25,600 nt of DNA. Origin: Clostridia bacterium (GTDB taxonomy: Bacteria > Bacillota_A > Clostridia > Oscillospirales > CAG-272). The stretch lies in contig JAFTKI010000022.1 of the NCBI GenBank assembly GCA_017453335.1, positions 1-25,600 on the forward strand. Direction: 5' to 3'. Positions within the stretch are counted from its first letter, which is position 1; every line of letters starts with the position of its first letter. Positions 12,165-20,307 of this stretch are shown here, in pieces. Below the pieces are notes generated by a model that worked only from the letters and a program-made list of their open reading frames with translations, had not been told where the DNA came from and searched no databases. Made by a program: the position numbers and the translations under genes.

Positions 12165-15083
12165 TTGTTTTCACCAATCTTTTTATCCGGAACGGGAGGA
12201 ATTTCCACACAAACCATGATTTGGATCGCGGTGATCGCACTGGCGTGTGTGCTGATCGCGGAGCTGGTGGGGATCTATATTTTGATCACCAAAATGATGC
12301 GTGCCCGTGAGCTGAAAGAGAAGAATTCCAATTACCGAAATTACGGTATGGGAGTGTTTCTTTTGTCGGGTGCGGTGGGCTTGAGCGGTCAGACCTTGTT
12401 GATGATCCTGGCGATCCTGACGCTGCTTGCAGCCTTGGTGCTTGTGGGACTTTTGGCGGCGGCTCGTATTCTGGGATATGATTTTTCGGCTTCCAAGAAA
12501 CCAGAGGCGCAAAGCGAACCCGTACAGCCCGAGGCACCCGTGAAGAAACAGCCCGAGGCAGTTTCGGCGTTTGCGGAGGACGAGCAGGATGATTACTTTG
12601 TATCCGAGGAGGACGTTTGGGAAGAGCCTGACGAGGCAGTACTTGCCGATCGCGTTGTAACCGAGGAGGCTGTGGTCACCGAAGCCGTTGCGGCAGAGGA
12701 GATTGAGGAAACTGTCGTAGAGGAAACTGTCGTAGAGGAGACTGTAGCGGAAGAGACCGTGACAGTAGAAACCGTGGCGGAAGAACCCGCAACCGATGCA
12801 ACTGCACAAGAGGAAAACGCTACCGAAAAACCGATCGAAACCGAAACAACCGTGACCGTTGTCGAGCCGGCCGCTCCTGTGGTAACTGCAGAGGAATCCA
12901 AAACGAAAAATGACGATCAGCCCTACCGTGTAGTGGAAAAGATCGTGACCGAAACCGTGAAAGAGGTTTACAAGGAGTCTTCCCAGCCTGCACAGCAGCC
13001 CGCAACGGGTACGAACGATTCTGTGGTGGAAAAGTTGGTTGATCTTTTGGACTACGAGATGCGTACACGGCGCGAACTGGAATTAGCCGAGGCTGCGAAA
13101 AAGGCGGCGGCAAACAACGAAACTGTTGCAACTGCTGCGTCCGCGACTGTTCTTTCCGATGAAGACGAGGACGATGAGGAAGACGAGAATACCGAGCCGG
13201 ACGAGACCGTTTCCGATTCTGCCGATGAGACCGACGATGAGGAAAATGATGCCGAGAACGATCGCTTCACCGGAAATGAACGCATCATCGGCTTTGATGA
13301 GCAGACGGGATGTTACATCGTGGCGCACTATCGCAAGAGCTTTGAAGCAAAGCTGATCCAGGCGCGCCCGAATATCAAACAATATTACAGCGAACTCAAA
13401 AACGCGTTGCTCTCGTATAAGGGAACGAAAAACCGCATCAGTTGGACGGCAGACAGCTTCCACAACGGCAGAACGCCGATTGCGAAGATCAACGTGAAAA
13501 CGAGAATTCTGGAGCTTTATCTGGCACTTGATCCCGAAACTCTGGAGGGAACGGTTTACCGCGGCAAGAATGTGGGCGACAAAAAGAAATATGCAGATAC
13601 GCCCTTCCAGTACAAGCTGCGTACCCCCAGAAAGTTCAAGTGGGCAATGGAGCTGGTACAGCGCGTATGCGAGGAAAAGGGCCTTACCCCCATTGATATC
13701 GAAAAGGTGGACTATGAGGCGCAGTATCCTTTTGACACCACCGAAAACCTGGTGGAACGCAAGCTGATCAAGGAATATATCCGACAGGAGAAGCCCGCAA
13801 GCTCCTTCGAGTTGGATCCCGAGCACGTGCCGACTGTTCCCACCGAGGACGAGACCGTGATCCCCGCGAATGCAAACTTCTCTTGGGAGTTTGACAATGA
13901 ACGCATGGTGGAAAAAGAACCCGAGGTGGTAGTTGAACCCGAGGTGGTGGTCGAACCCGCCCCCGAGCCTGTGACCGAACCCGAGACGGTTGTTCAAACA
14001 GCGCCCGAGGCGGCTCCTGCCGAGGTGGTGCGCGAAACCGTGAAGGTAACCGAAATGCGCTACACCGAGCGCTATTATTCGGACAAGCCCGAAAACGGGC
14101 CGGAGGTCACCGTTTTCGAGCCGATTACGGTTGAGGCAGAGCAGGTTGTGACTACAGAGACCGTTGCGGATGCGGAGACTGTTGTTGAATCGACAGCGGT
14201 TGATAGCACACAAGCCGAGGAAGTTGTTGTAAAGAAAGAAGAACCCGTACAGCTCGAAGAAACCGAAGATGCAGACACAACGCTTGCCGATAACGAGATC
14301 TCGGAGTCGGATGCCTTGAACGGGGAAAATGAGCTCGTCTCCCATGAGGTCGTATTTGCAGATGACGCATCTTACGGAGATGGCGAAGAGTATGCTCCTG
14401 TAGAAACGAATGACGGAAAGGTCGATGACGGACAGGAGAATATCACTGTGATCGAGCAATACGATGAATTCGAAGATGAAGATGATGGCGAAACGATCTT
14501 CTCCAATGAATATGAAGAGATTCCTTATGAGGAAGCTCCTTTCGAGGATGCCTTGATTGAAGAACCCGTGTTCGAGACGGTTGAAGACGACTACGTAGAA
14601 GACGACTATGTTGAAGAAGGCTACGTCGAAGAAAACTACACCGAAGAAGGCTATGCCGAAGAGGAGTATGCCGAGGAAGGCTATGTCGAAGAAGGCTACA
14701 CCGAAGAGGGATATGCTGAGGAAGGTTACGTAGAAGAGGGCTATGCCGAAGACAACTATGTCCAAGAGGGTTACGAAGAACCGTATGACGGACAGGCTTA
14801 CGAACAGCCTGCCGCAGAGTACAAGCCCCCGATCCGCGAGAGCTTCAATCCTTCGGTTGCCGTAATCGATCTTTGCTCGGTGGAATCCGTGTTCCGTGCA
14901 GGAGAGGTTATTTCGCTGGATACGCTCAAGGAACGCAATCTTGTTTTGGCGGGCGTGAGTGTTTTAAAGGTCTACACATCGGGCAAGCTTGGAAAAGCCT
15001 TCACCGTAGAAGCAAATCAGTTTACCGTGGATGCGATCCATGCGATCACCGAAGCACACGGCGACGTGATCGTAGTACGATAA
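12165..15083 (+). CDS. Membrane-anchored acidic repeat protein with uL15-like C-terminal domain
   Basis: The 972-aa protein has a mosaic layout. Two membrane helices (about 17-42 and 76-100) flank a strongly basic loop. A Glu/Val/Thr low-complexity stretch contains EETVV repeats (about 180-205). A compact domain of unknown function (about 365-550) includes KSFEAKLIQ, YYSELKNALLSYK and LYLALDP; I recall similar domains in other uncharacterised Clostridia proteins. Then come EPEVVV repeats (about 583-600), a second acidic region, and 13 tandem pentapeptides of EEGYV type (807-871). Residues 900-972 match the pattern of the C-terminal part of ribosomal protein L15: GEVISLDTLKE, VSVLKVY, GKLGKAFTVEANQF, then a terminal strand. 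It is not a ribosomal protein, given the anchor and size. It starts at TTG and is followed 13 nt later by a surface-protein gene. Function unknown. Confidence 0.8.
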   Translation: MFSPIFLSGTGGISTQTMIWIAVIALACVLIAELVGIYILITKMMRARELKEKNSNYRNYGMGVFLLSGAVGLSGQTLLMILAILTLLAALVLVGLLAAARILGYDFSASKKPEAQSEPVQPEAPVKKQPEAVSAFAEDEQDDYFVSEEDVWEEPDEAVLADRVVTEEAVVTEAVAAEEIEETVVEETVVEETVAEETVTVETVAEEPATDATAQEENATEKPIETETTVTVVEPAAPVVTAEESKTKNDDQPYRVVEKIVTETVKEVYKESSQPAQQPATGTNDSVVEKLVDLLDYEMRTRRELELAEAAKKAAANNETVATAASATVLSDEDEDDEEDENTEPDETVSDSADETDDEENDAENDRFTGNERIIGFDEQTGCYIVAHYRKSFEAKLIQARPNIKQYYSELKNALLSYKGTKNRISWTADSFHNGRTPIAKINVKTRILELYLALDPETLEGTVYRGKNVGDKKKYADTPFQYKLRTPRKFKWAMELVQRVCEEKGLTPIDIEKVDYEAQYPFDTTENLVERKLIKEYIRQEKPASSFELDPEHVPTVPTEDETVIPANANFSWEFDNERMVEKEPEVVVEPEVVVEPAPEPVTEPETVVQTAPEAAPAEVVRETVKVTEMRYTERYYSDKPENGPEVTVFEPITVEAEQVVTTETVADAETVVESTAVDSTQAEEVVVKKEEPVQLEETEDADTTLADNEISESDALNGENELVSHEVVFADDASYGDGEEYAPVETNDGKVDDGQENITVIEQYDEFEDEDDGETIFSNEYEEIPYEEAPFEDALIEEPVFETVEDDYVEDDYVEEGYVEENYTEEGYAEEEYAEEGYVEEGYTEEGYAEEGYVEEGYAEDNYVQEGYEEPYDGQAYEQPAAEYKPPIRESFNPSVAVIDLCSVESVFRAGEVISLDTLKERNLVLAGVSVLKVYTSGKLGKAFTVEANQFTVDAIHAITEAHGDVIVVR
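12705..12765 (+). repeat. In-frame 15-nt repeats encoding EETVV
   Basis: Three nearly identical 15-nt units encode EETVV/EETVA-type pentapeptides. The DNA identity is high, which suggests recent slippage or unequal recombination within the gene. Confidence 0.7.
14583..14777 (+). repeat. Thirteen in-frame 15-nt units encoding E-E-G-Y-x pentapeptides
   Basis: Thirteen contiguous 15-nt units (residues 807-871) read EDDYV twice, then variants of EEGY followed by V, T or A, ending EDNYV, QEGYE. Tyrosine recurs every fifth residue and nearly all others are acidic. Codons vary between units, so the peptide pattern is maintained beyond simple DNA identity. Confidence 0.92.
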
Positions 15084-15096
15084 GGAGGTCAACACA

Positions 15097-18000
15097 ATGT
15101 TCAAAAAAGTACATATCAAATTTGGGCTGGCTGTGCTGCTCCTTCTGGCAACGGTTTTGTCGTTCACGCTTCTGACACAGGCGGCAGAGAGCCAAACCAA
15201 CACCATCACCGTTTTTTATGACGAGAACTGTAAGGAAGTCAGATTGTTCTATAAGACGGGGGATGCCGAGGGTGAGGCGCTGCAAAGCGGTGTGGCAAAG
15301 GAGATCCCCGCAGGAACCGCGAATGTCCGTCTGGAGCTGAAGCTTCACGACGGTTATGATATTGATGAGTCGTTCGACAATCAGTATGTTCCGATCTTCA
15401 AGCCGGATGATCTGGTTTACGATTTCGGTGTTGCACTGACCGAGGATAAATCCATCGTTGTCACAACCAAACCGAAGGTTTACAACATCAACTATATCAG
15501 AACCACCCCCGAGGGAACTGCCGATATCGGAACAGCGCCCCAAACACATACCTATAAGGTTCAGACCGAGATCGTAAATCCCACGTTGGTTGGTTACGAT
15601 TTCGTGAAATGGCTGATCCTGCCGGCACATCCCGACAATATCCCCAACTTTGATCCGAGCAATTATACCGACGCGCTGGTGCCGTCGAATTCGGGCAAGG
15701 TGGAGCTGCCCGCAACCAAGCTTCCGAGCGATCCCGCACAAAAAACCTTCTACCTCTACCCCGTATGGACTCCGTACACCTACGAGGTTAAGGCTGTGGA
15801 CGTGATCTACTCGGGCAATCCCAACGAGCCGTTTGGCGGTTATCTGCGCTCCGAGCCGTATCTGATCGGGCTGTTCCCCGCGGGAACCCGAGTGCAGGGC
15901 AACGATGCTGCCGTTACCACCAACGGTGTCAACTTCACTTATAACGGCTTCTATTTTGACGAAACGGCAACCCTTGCAATCGATAAGGGCACCATCACCG
16001 TTATGGCGAACAACGACAACAACATCGTGTATCGCTATTACACTGCTTACGAATACGATCTGAAATACGGATGCTCGGTTGGCAACGAAAGCCTGACATT
16101 GCCCGAGGGCAGTGCGGCTCTTCCCACCAAGCACACCTACAATAAGCCCACCGTTTTGCTTGAGCCGATCCTGAAGGGATATACCTTTGCAGGCTGGAAG
16201 GTCGAGGTATACCAGAACGGCGCATGGGTGAATGTTTCCGATTTCATGAGCTACACCTTCCCGCAGATCACCCGTGTTCCCAATATGCTTTCTGCATATT
16301 CCACGGGAGAGCCGTCCGCCTTTTATTCGGAGCCTTGTGCCGAGTATGAGGGCAGACGCGTGATCCGTCTGACCGCACTGTGGACTCCCAAGGAGTTCGG
16401 TGTCAGCTTCGATCTTGATAGCTTTGCTGACCCAAATTTCCCCGCAGAAACGTATAACAAGTATATCTATAACACCGATCTTGTGATCCCCAATCCCGTA
16501 CGTCCCGGATATACCTTCCTTGGATGGACCTTGAATTCGGGCAGCTTTATCGATCAGACGATCGAGGCGGTGGACGGATATACGACCATTCCCGCAAAAA
16601 CCTATACCAACGATATTACTTTGGCGGCTCGCTGGGCGGCTAACACCTACGAGATCACCTTTGACGGAAACGGTGCGGACGGAGAGGCTGTTTTGCCGCC
16701 CATGTCCGCAGTTTACGATGAAGCCTTTGCTTTGCCGCAGGGGTTTGTATTCCCAACTCGCACAGGACACGATTTCAAAGGCTTTTCGCTGGATGCCGAA
16801 GGCTTGGAGATGCTGATCGATGCAGACGGTACTCCCCTCATTCCGATCTGGAACATTGACGGGGACAGCGTGCTGTATGCACAGTGGGATCGTTGCTCCT
16901 ACGAGTTTTCGATCACCGACTCCACTCAAACTCTGTTTGAAAATGCAATTGTTCGTGTGAACGGAACCGAGTACACGGGCGGTGCTTTGATATTCAAGTA
17001 CGGTGACACCATTACCGTTGAGGTTTCGATTCTGACTACGGAGCTGAACACCTATCGTCCTCTCAAGCTGATCCTTTGGAAGGGCGCCGAGGACACAGAG
17101 CCGCAGCCGATCGCACACTCCTACGTTTACACCTACACCTTCAATCTGGGCGCTCACAATACCGAATTGACGGGCGTGGTTGCCCCCTTGGCTTCGATCC
17201 CGCAGTTCAAGATCGATTATCTGACCGAAACGTTGGTAACCGATACGGGCAAGCTTCCCAACGGAAAGTACAGAGTGCTTTACGGAACCGAGTCCTTGCT
17301 GGTTGAGGTTCTTGACGGAACGGTTTATATCACCAAGAACGGTGAGAAAGAGCAGTGCAAGGCGGTCACCTTGGGTGAATCCGCATTTGACAGCACCATG
17401 ATCTCGATCGTGGTGTGCGGAAACGGCGTTTCCACTGCCGACAGCAACGTGATCCATCTTCCCATCGAACCCAGACCTTCCGCTCCCGTGCTGGATGCGG
17501 GCGGAAAGGGAGAGATCCAATATATTTATCCGCATGATGATACGAAAATCATCATTCAACTGACAAGACCCGAGGACGGTGCGCTTTACGAGTTCGCTTG
17601 CTCCTTGACCGATCGAGAAAACGAAGTGATTCGCTGGTATCTGGTGGGCGACACTGTACCGGAAGCCGGCACGATGATGTTTGAAAATCTGAAGCCCGGA
17701 ACGCCTTATTACATTTTCGTTCGTAAGAGAGCGGTAGCAGATCAGCATCCTCACGGTATTTCGCAGGTTATCATGGTAAACACCACCAGCGACAGCACGA
17801 TTGAGGCAAAGAAGCAGGAGCTTGATGAGATTCGTAAAACTGCCGATGGCGACGTGCTCAGAGAGCTGATCGATCATGTGAAGGCTGAGCTGGATGCGCT
17901 GGGTGCTTTGGGAGCATCTCCCGACTTTGAAAGTCGGATGAATGCGATTCTGGAGCAGGTATCTCCCACAAAGATTGCCTTTGCCAGAAACAAGGATCTT

Positions 18001-19413
18001 CTGATCAAAAATCTGACCGCGTATTACACTGCGCTTGTTAACAGCGGATGCTTCAACGATACGGGCGTGGAAAACTTGAAGAATATCTACACCTATTCCG
18101 TGGCTGCCATCAAAGCTGCCGCTACAAGCGAGAGCGCACAGCTGACTTATGACATTGCGGTGTTGCAGATGTCAGAGATCCGCGTTACGCACATGATTCA
18201 CGATGTGTTGCATCTGATTTCGCTCAACAGCAGTCTGCCGCAGGGCTTGACCTTCCGTCAGTTCCGCGTGGATGATATCGAGAATCTTCTTGATTCGGTA
18301 TATTCGTCGATCGAAAATCAAAAGGTTGTGGTAAACGGCAGCTTTATGACCGCGCAGGAGGCACAGACATTGCTGGAAACTCTGGAGGTTCTGGCATCCT
18401 ATTCTGTGGAGCTGTTCTACACGCAAGGAAACGTAGCATTTACCGAGTTTGATCCCGACGGATACGAGCTTCGTTTGCTGATTCCTTCGAATATGCTCGA
18501 TAAGACAGGCTTGCAGGTGGCGTATTTTGACGAAAAAACGGGAGAGATCACGCTTCTGGAAACCAAGCGCGAGGGCAACGAGCTGGTGTTCTATGCCGAT
18601 CGCGTTGAGGACTTCATCATTTTGGGAGATGCCACCGTTGATATGACCTTCTTCCTGATTGCAATGTCTGCAATTCTGGTGATGCAAGTGATCGCAATTG
18701 CGATCCTGCTGACTCGCCGCAAAAAGACGGCAGAGGGGAACTCTGTGAATGGTGTTGCCTTCCTGCCCACAATGCTTGCAGCTCACTTTGCACCGACAGG
18801 CGCTATGGTATGGTTCCTGATCCTGTGCGGATTGGTGATCGTTGCGCAGATTTATCTAATCTATTTGCTCAAGACCTCTAATCTGTTCCACCGTGACGGG
18901 CAGACTCCCTCCGAGGAGGATGACGCGAATGAGAAACGCATCAAAAAGACCGTAACGGATGCCGATAACGGGACAAGACAGAACGAGCAAAACGCAAACG
19001 CTCGAAAGAAGCCGACCAACACGGCTGCCGATGCGGCTGCGGCAATGATGGTCTTTGATGAACCGTATGATTACAGAGACAGTCAGAACAGCCGGAAAGA
19101 GGCTCCCGGGGAGTGGTTCTACGAGGATGAGGAGGACGAATCTGATCAGTCCGATTACGAGCAATCTGAGAATGCAAACAACGGTTGGAGCTATGATCCC
19201 GAAACGGGAGAGGTATTTGACTACGTTGAGGACGATGGGAACGAAGCGTATGAGATTCCCGTTGAGGATGCACCCGTGAACGAGAGAAAGACAACCGAGG
19301 AGGTTGCAGAGGAAGAAGTGCTTGAAGAGGAGATCGTGGACGAGATCTATATAGAGCCCGATATCACAGGCGATCAAGCGCCTCCTCCCGGCGGATACTA
19401 CGAAGAAGCATAA
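15097..19413 (+). CDS. Secreted, membrane-anchored surface protein with InlB-type B-repeats and acidic tail
   Basis: The 1438-aa protein starts with a signal peptide (basic MFKK, hydrophobic core, likely cut after QAA near residue 30). Four InlB/Listeria-Bacteroides type B-repeats follow (about 129-225, 315-430, 430-515, 515-605), recognisable by GYTFxGW, YEITFDGNGA and LYAQWD. A beta-sandwich or Fn3-like part (about 790-890) and a helical, coiled-coil-like part (about 898-1100) come next. Near the C terminus two helices (about 1182-1206 and 1234-1258) flank a basic RRKK loop, followed by a 170-residue acidic tail ending PPPGGYYEEA. There is no LPXTG motif, so it is membrane- rather than wall-anchored. 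A perfect AAGGAGGT overlaps the upstream stop codon: a two-gene operon. Adhesion or cell-surface organisation is plausible but unproven. Confidence 0.87.
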   Translation: MFKKVHIKFGLAVLLLLATVLSFTLLTQAAESQTNTITVFYDENCKEVRLFYKTGDAEGEALQSGVAKEIPAGTANVRLELKLHDGYDIDESFDNQYVPIFKPDDLVYDFGVALTEDKSIVVTTKPKVYNINYIRTTPEGTADIGTAPQTHTYKVQTEIVNPTLVGYDFVKWLILPAHPDNIPNFDPSNYTDALVPSNSGKVELPATKLPSDPAQKTFYLYPVWTPYTYEVKAVDVIYSGNPNEPFGGYLRSEPYLIGLFPAGTRVQGNDAAVTTNGVNFTYNGFYFDETATLAIDKGTITVMANNDNNIVYRYYTAYEYDLKYGCSVGNESLTLPEGSAALPTKHTYNKPTVLLEPILKGYTFAGWKVEVYQNGAWVNVSDFMSYTFPQITRVPNMLSAYSTGEPSAFYSEPCAEYEGRRVIRLTALWTPKEFGVSFDLDSFADPNFPAETYNKYIYNTDLVIPNPVRPGYTFLGWTLNSGSFIDQTIEAVDGYTTIPAKTYTNDITLAARWAANTYEITFDGNGADGEAVLPPMSAVYDEAFALPQGFVFPTRTGHDFKGFSLDAEGLEMLIDADGTPLIPIWNIDGDSVLYAQWDRCSYEFSITDSTQTLFENAIVRVNGTEYTGGALIFKYGDTITVEVSILTTELNTYRPLKLILWKGAEDTEPQPIAHSYVYTYTFNLGAHNTELTGVVAPLASIPQFKIDYLTETLVTDTGKLPNGKYRVLYGTESLLVEVLDGTVYITKNGEKEQCKAVTLGESAFDSTMISIVVCGNGVSTADSNVIHLPIEPRPSAPVLDAGGKGEIQYIYPHDDTKIIIQLTRPEDGALYEFACSLTDRENEVIRWYLVGDTVPEAGTMMFENLKPGTPYYIFVRKRAVADQHPHGISQVIMVNTTSDSTIEAKKQELDEIRKTADGDVLRELIDHVKAELDALGALGASPDFESRMNAILEQVSPTKIAFARNKDLLIKNLTAYYTALVNSGCFNDTGVENLKNIYTYSVAAIKAAATSESAQLTYDIAVLQMSEIRVTHMIHDVLHLISLNSSLPQGLTFRQFRVDDIENLLDSVYSSIENQKVVVNGSFMTAQEAQTLLETLEVLASYSVELFYTQGNVAFTEFDPDGYELRLLIPSNMLDKTGLQVAYFDEKTGEITLLETKREGNELVFYADRVEDFIILGDATVDMTFFLIAMSAILVMQVIAIAILLTRRKKTAEGNSVNGVAFLPTMLAAHFAPTGAMVWFLILCGLVIVAQIYLIYLLKTSNLFHRDGQTPSEEDDANEKRIKKTVTDADNGTRQNEQNANARKKPTNTAADAAAAMMVFDEPYDYRDSQNSRKEAPGEWFYEDEEDESDQSDYEQSENANNGWSYDPETGEVFDYVEDDGNEAYEIPVEDAPVNERKTTEEVAEEEVLEEEIVDEIYIEPDITGDQAPPPGGYYEEA

Positions 19414-19421
19414 AACAAAAC

Positions 19422-19460
19422 GCCCGTGTGATCTGTTTGGATCGCACGGGCAACTTTTTT
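19422..19460 (+). terminator. Intrinsic terminator of the surface-protein operon
   Basis: A 12-bp GC-rich stem with one wobble (19422-19433 with 19440-19451), 6-nt loop, then TTTTTT at 19455-19460. Nothing is recognised between here and the next promoter at 19573. Confidence 0.92.
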
Positions 19461-19572
19461 ATCACACAAACGTACGTTTCATCATTTTTCAAAGAGGGCA
19501 AACCGGCAGGAAGTGTTCCCCTTGCAGTATCAAAATTTCCAATCTAAGATCAAAAAACAGGTGGATTTTTTG

Positions 19573-19601
19573 TTGACAAAGTGAAGGTTTTGTGATAAAA
19601 T
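19573..19601 (+). promoter_or_regulatory. Housekeeping promoter of the lipoprotein gene
   Basis: TTGACA (19573-19578), 17-nt spacer, TAAAAT (19596-19601). The predicted start is near 19608. Confidence 0.9.
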
Positions 19602-19609
19602 ATATAGTA

Positions 19610-19656
19610 ACGACAACCGCTGAAAGGGTTTTCCCCTGTATGACGGAGTCTGTCGT
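19610..19656 (+). promoter_or_regulatory. Structured 5' leader of the lipoprotein mRNA
   Basis: ACGACA at 19610-19615, right at the predicted transcript start, pairs with TGTCGT at 19651-19656. Inside, CCG/CGG and GGG/CCC can pair. The result is a compact folded leader ending 15 nt before AGGAG (19672-19676). It matches no riboswitch I recognise. Confidence 0.35.
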
Positions 19657-19683
19657 AATACTAATATCAAAAGGAGAAAAAAC

Positions 19684-20070
19684 ATGAAAAAGATTTTGAG
19701 TTTGGCGTTGGTAGTGGTTCTGCTGCTTGCTTGCTTTACCGCTTGCGGCTCGATCGACAGCTATGCGGATAAGCTTGAGGAGGCAGGCTACAAGGTTGAA
19801 GTTGTAGAAGAAGATGAAATTGCCGAGTACGCCGATAAAATGGGCTTGAATGCTGATGAATCGGCAGTGGTAAGCATGCTGTATGCGGCAAAAGCAGACG
19901 GCTTGATTCCCAGCATGGTTGTGATCATGGAATGTGCAGATTCCGACGCGGCAGAGCATATTGCAGAAACCGCAGACGGTGGTCTTGGCCTTCTCGGAAT
20001 GTCTGTTGAGGTAGAGGGCAAATTCGTGATTGCAGGCACCTCGAGCGCTGTGGAAGCAGCAATGGGCTAA
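19684..20070 (+). CDS. Small predicted lipoprotein of unknown function
   Basis: The 128-aa product has a classic lipoprotein signal: MKK, a hydrophobic core and a cysteine at 21 in FTACGS. Cys17 is a less likely acylation site. The mature part of about 108 residues is acidic and looks like one alpha/beta domain with two similar halves: a KVEVVEEDE strand followed by an ADKM helix, then a VVIMEC strand followed by helix AAEHIAE and FVIAGTSSAVEAAM. That pattern fits a small sensor or inhibitor domain on the outer membrane face. It has its own promoter, leader and AGGAG site 7 nt before ATG, and a strong terminator follows. I do not recognise the family. Confidence 0.78.
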   Translation: MKKILSLALVVVLLLACFTACGSIDSYADKLEEAGYKVEVVEEDEIAEYADKMGLNADESAVVSMLYAAKADGLIPSMVVIMECADSDAAEHIAETADGGLGLLGMSVEVEGKFVIAGTSSAVEAAMG

Positions 20071-20117
20071 TCCGAACAGCGCTTTTCGTGACATACATCG
20101 TCAAAAGAATAGCATAA

Positions 20118-20165
20118 ACGCTCGCCCCCGAGAGCGGTACCGATCTCGGGGGCGGGCGTATTTTG
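20118..20165 (+). terminator. Strong intrinsic terminator of the lipoprotein gene
   Basis: A 16-bp, very GC-rich stem with one wobble (20118-20133 with 20144-20159), a 10-nt loop and a short T-run (ATTTTG). It lies about 48 nt past the lipoprotein stop. Nothing is recognised between 20166 and 20245. Confidence 0.75.
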
Positions 20166-20245
20166 ATGCTCTTGTGTGTAAGAACTTTGACGAGGGGGCT
20201 TTATTCTTAATGATTCCAACACTTGCGAAATTCAACATAAAAATT

Positions 20246-20283
20246 AGACACATCATTCAGGATAACTCCTGAATGATGTGTCC
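20246..20283 (-). terminator. 38-nt terminator-like inverted repeat, copy 1
   Basis: Arms AGACACATCA (20246-20255) and TGATGTGTCC (20274-20283) enclose an 18-nt apex that is itself a perfect 7-bp hairpin. T-runs lie on both flanks, so it may terminate the minus-strand fucosidase operon (stop at 20308) and also act on the plus strand. It is one of three related copies. Confidence 0.85.
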
Positions 20284-20307
20284 GATTTTTTTGGTTTTGA
20301 TGAAATA

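Noticed and set aside
13083..14765. 560-codon hydrophobic open frame on the minus strand
   Set aside because: The Glu-rich codons of the acidic protein read as Phe/Leu/Ile on the other strand, which makes a fake membrane protein. No start signals support it.
14583..14777. CRISPR-like array
   Set aside because: The units are 15 nt, contiguous, without spacers, and stay in frame inside a gene. They are coding repeats.
15046..17877. 943-codon open frame on the minus strand opposite the surface protein
   Set aside because: It has no ribosome-binding site or promoter, and the opposite strand encodes a protein with a signal peptide, clear B-repeats and a perfect ribosome-binding site. It is an antisense shadow produced by codon bias.
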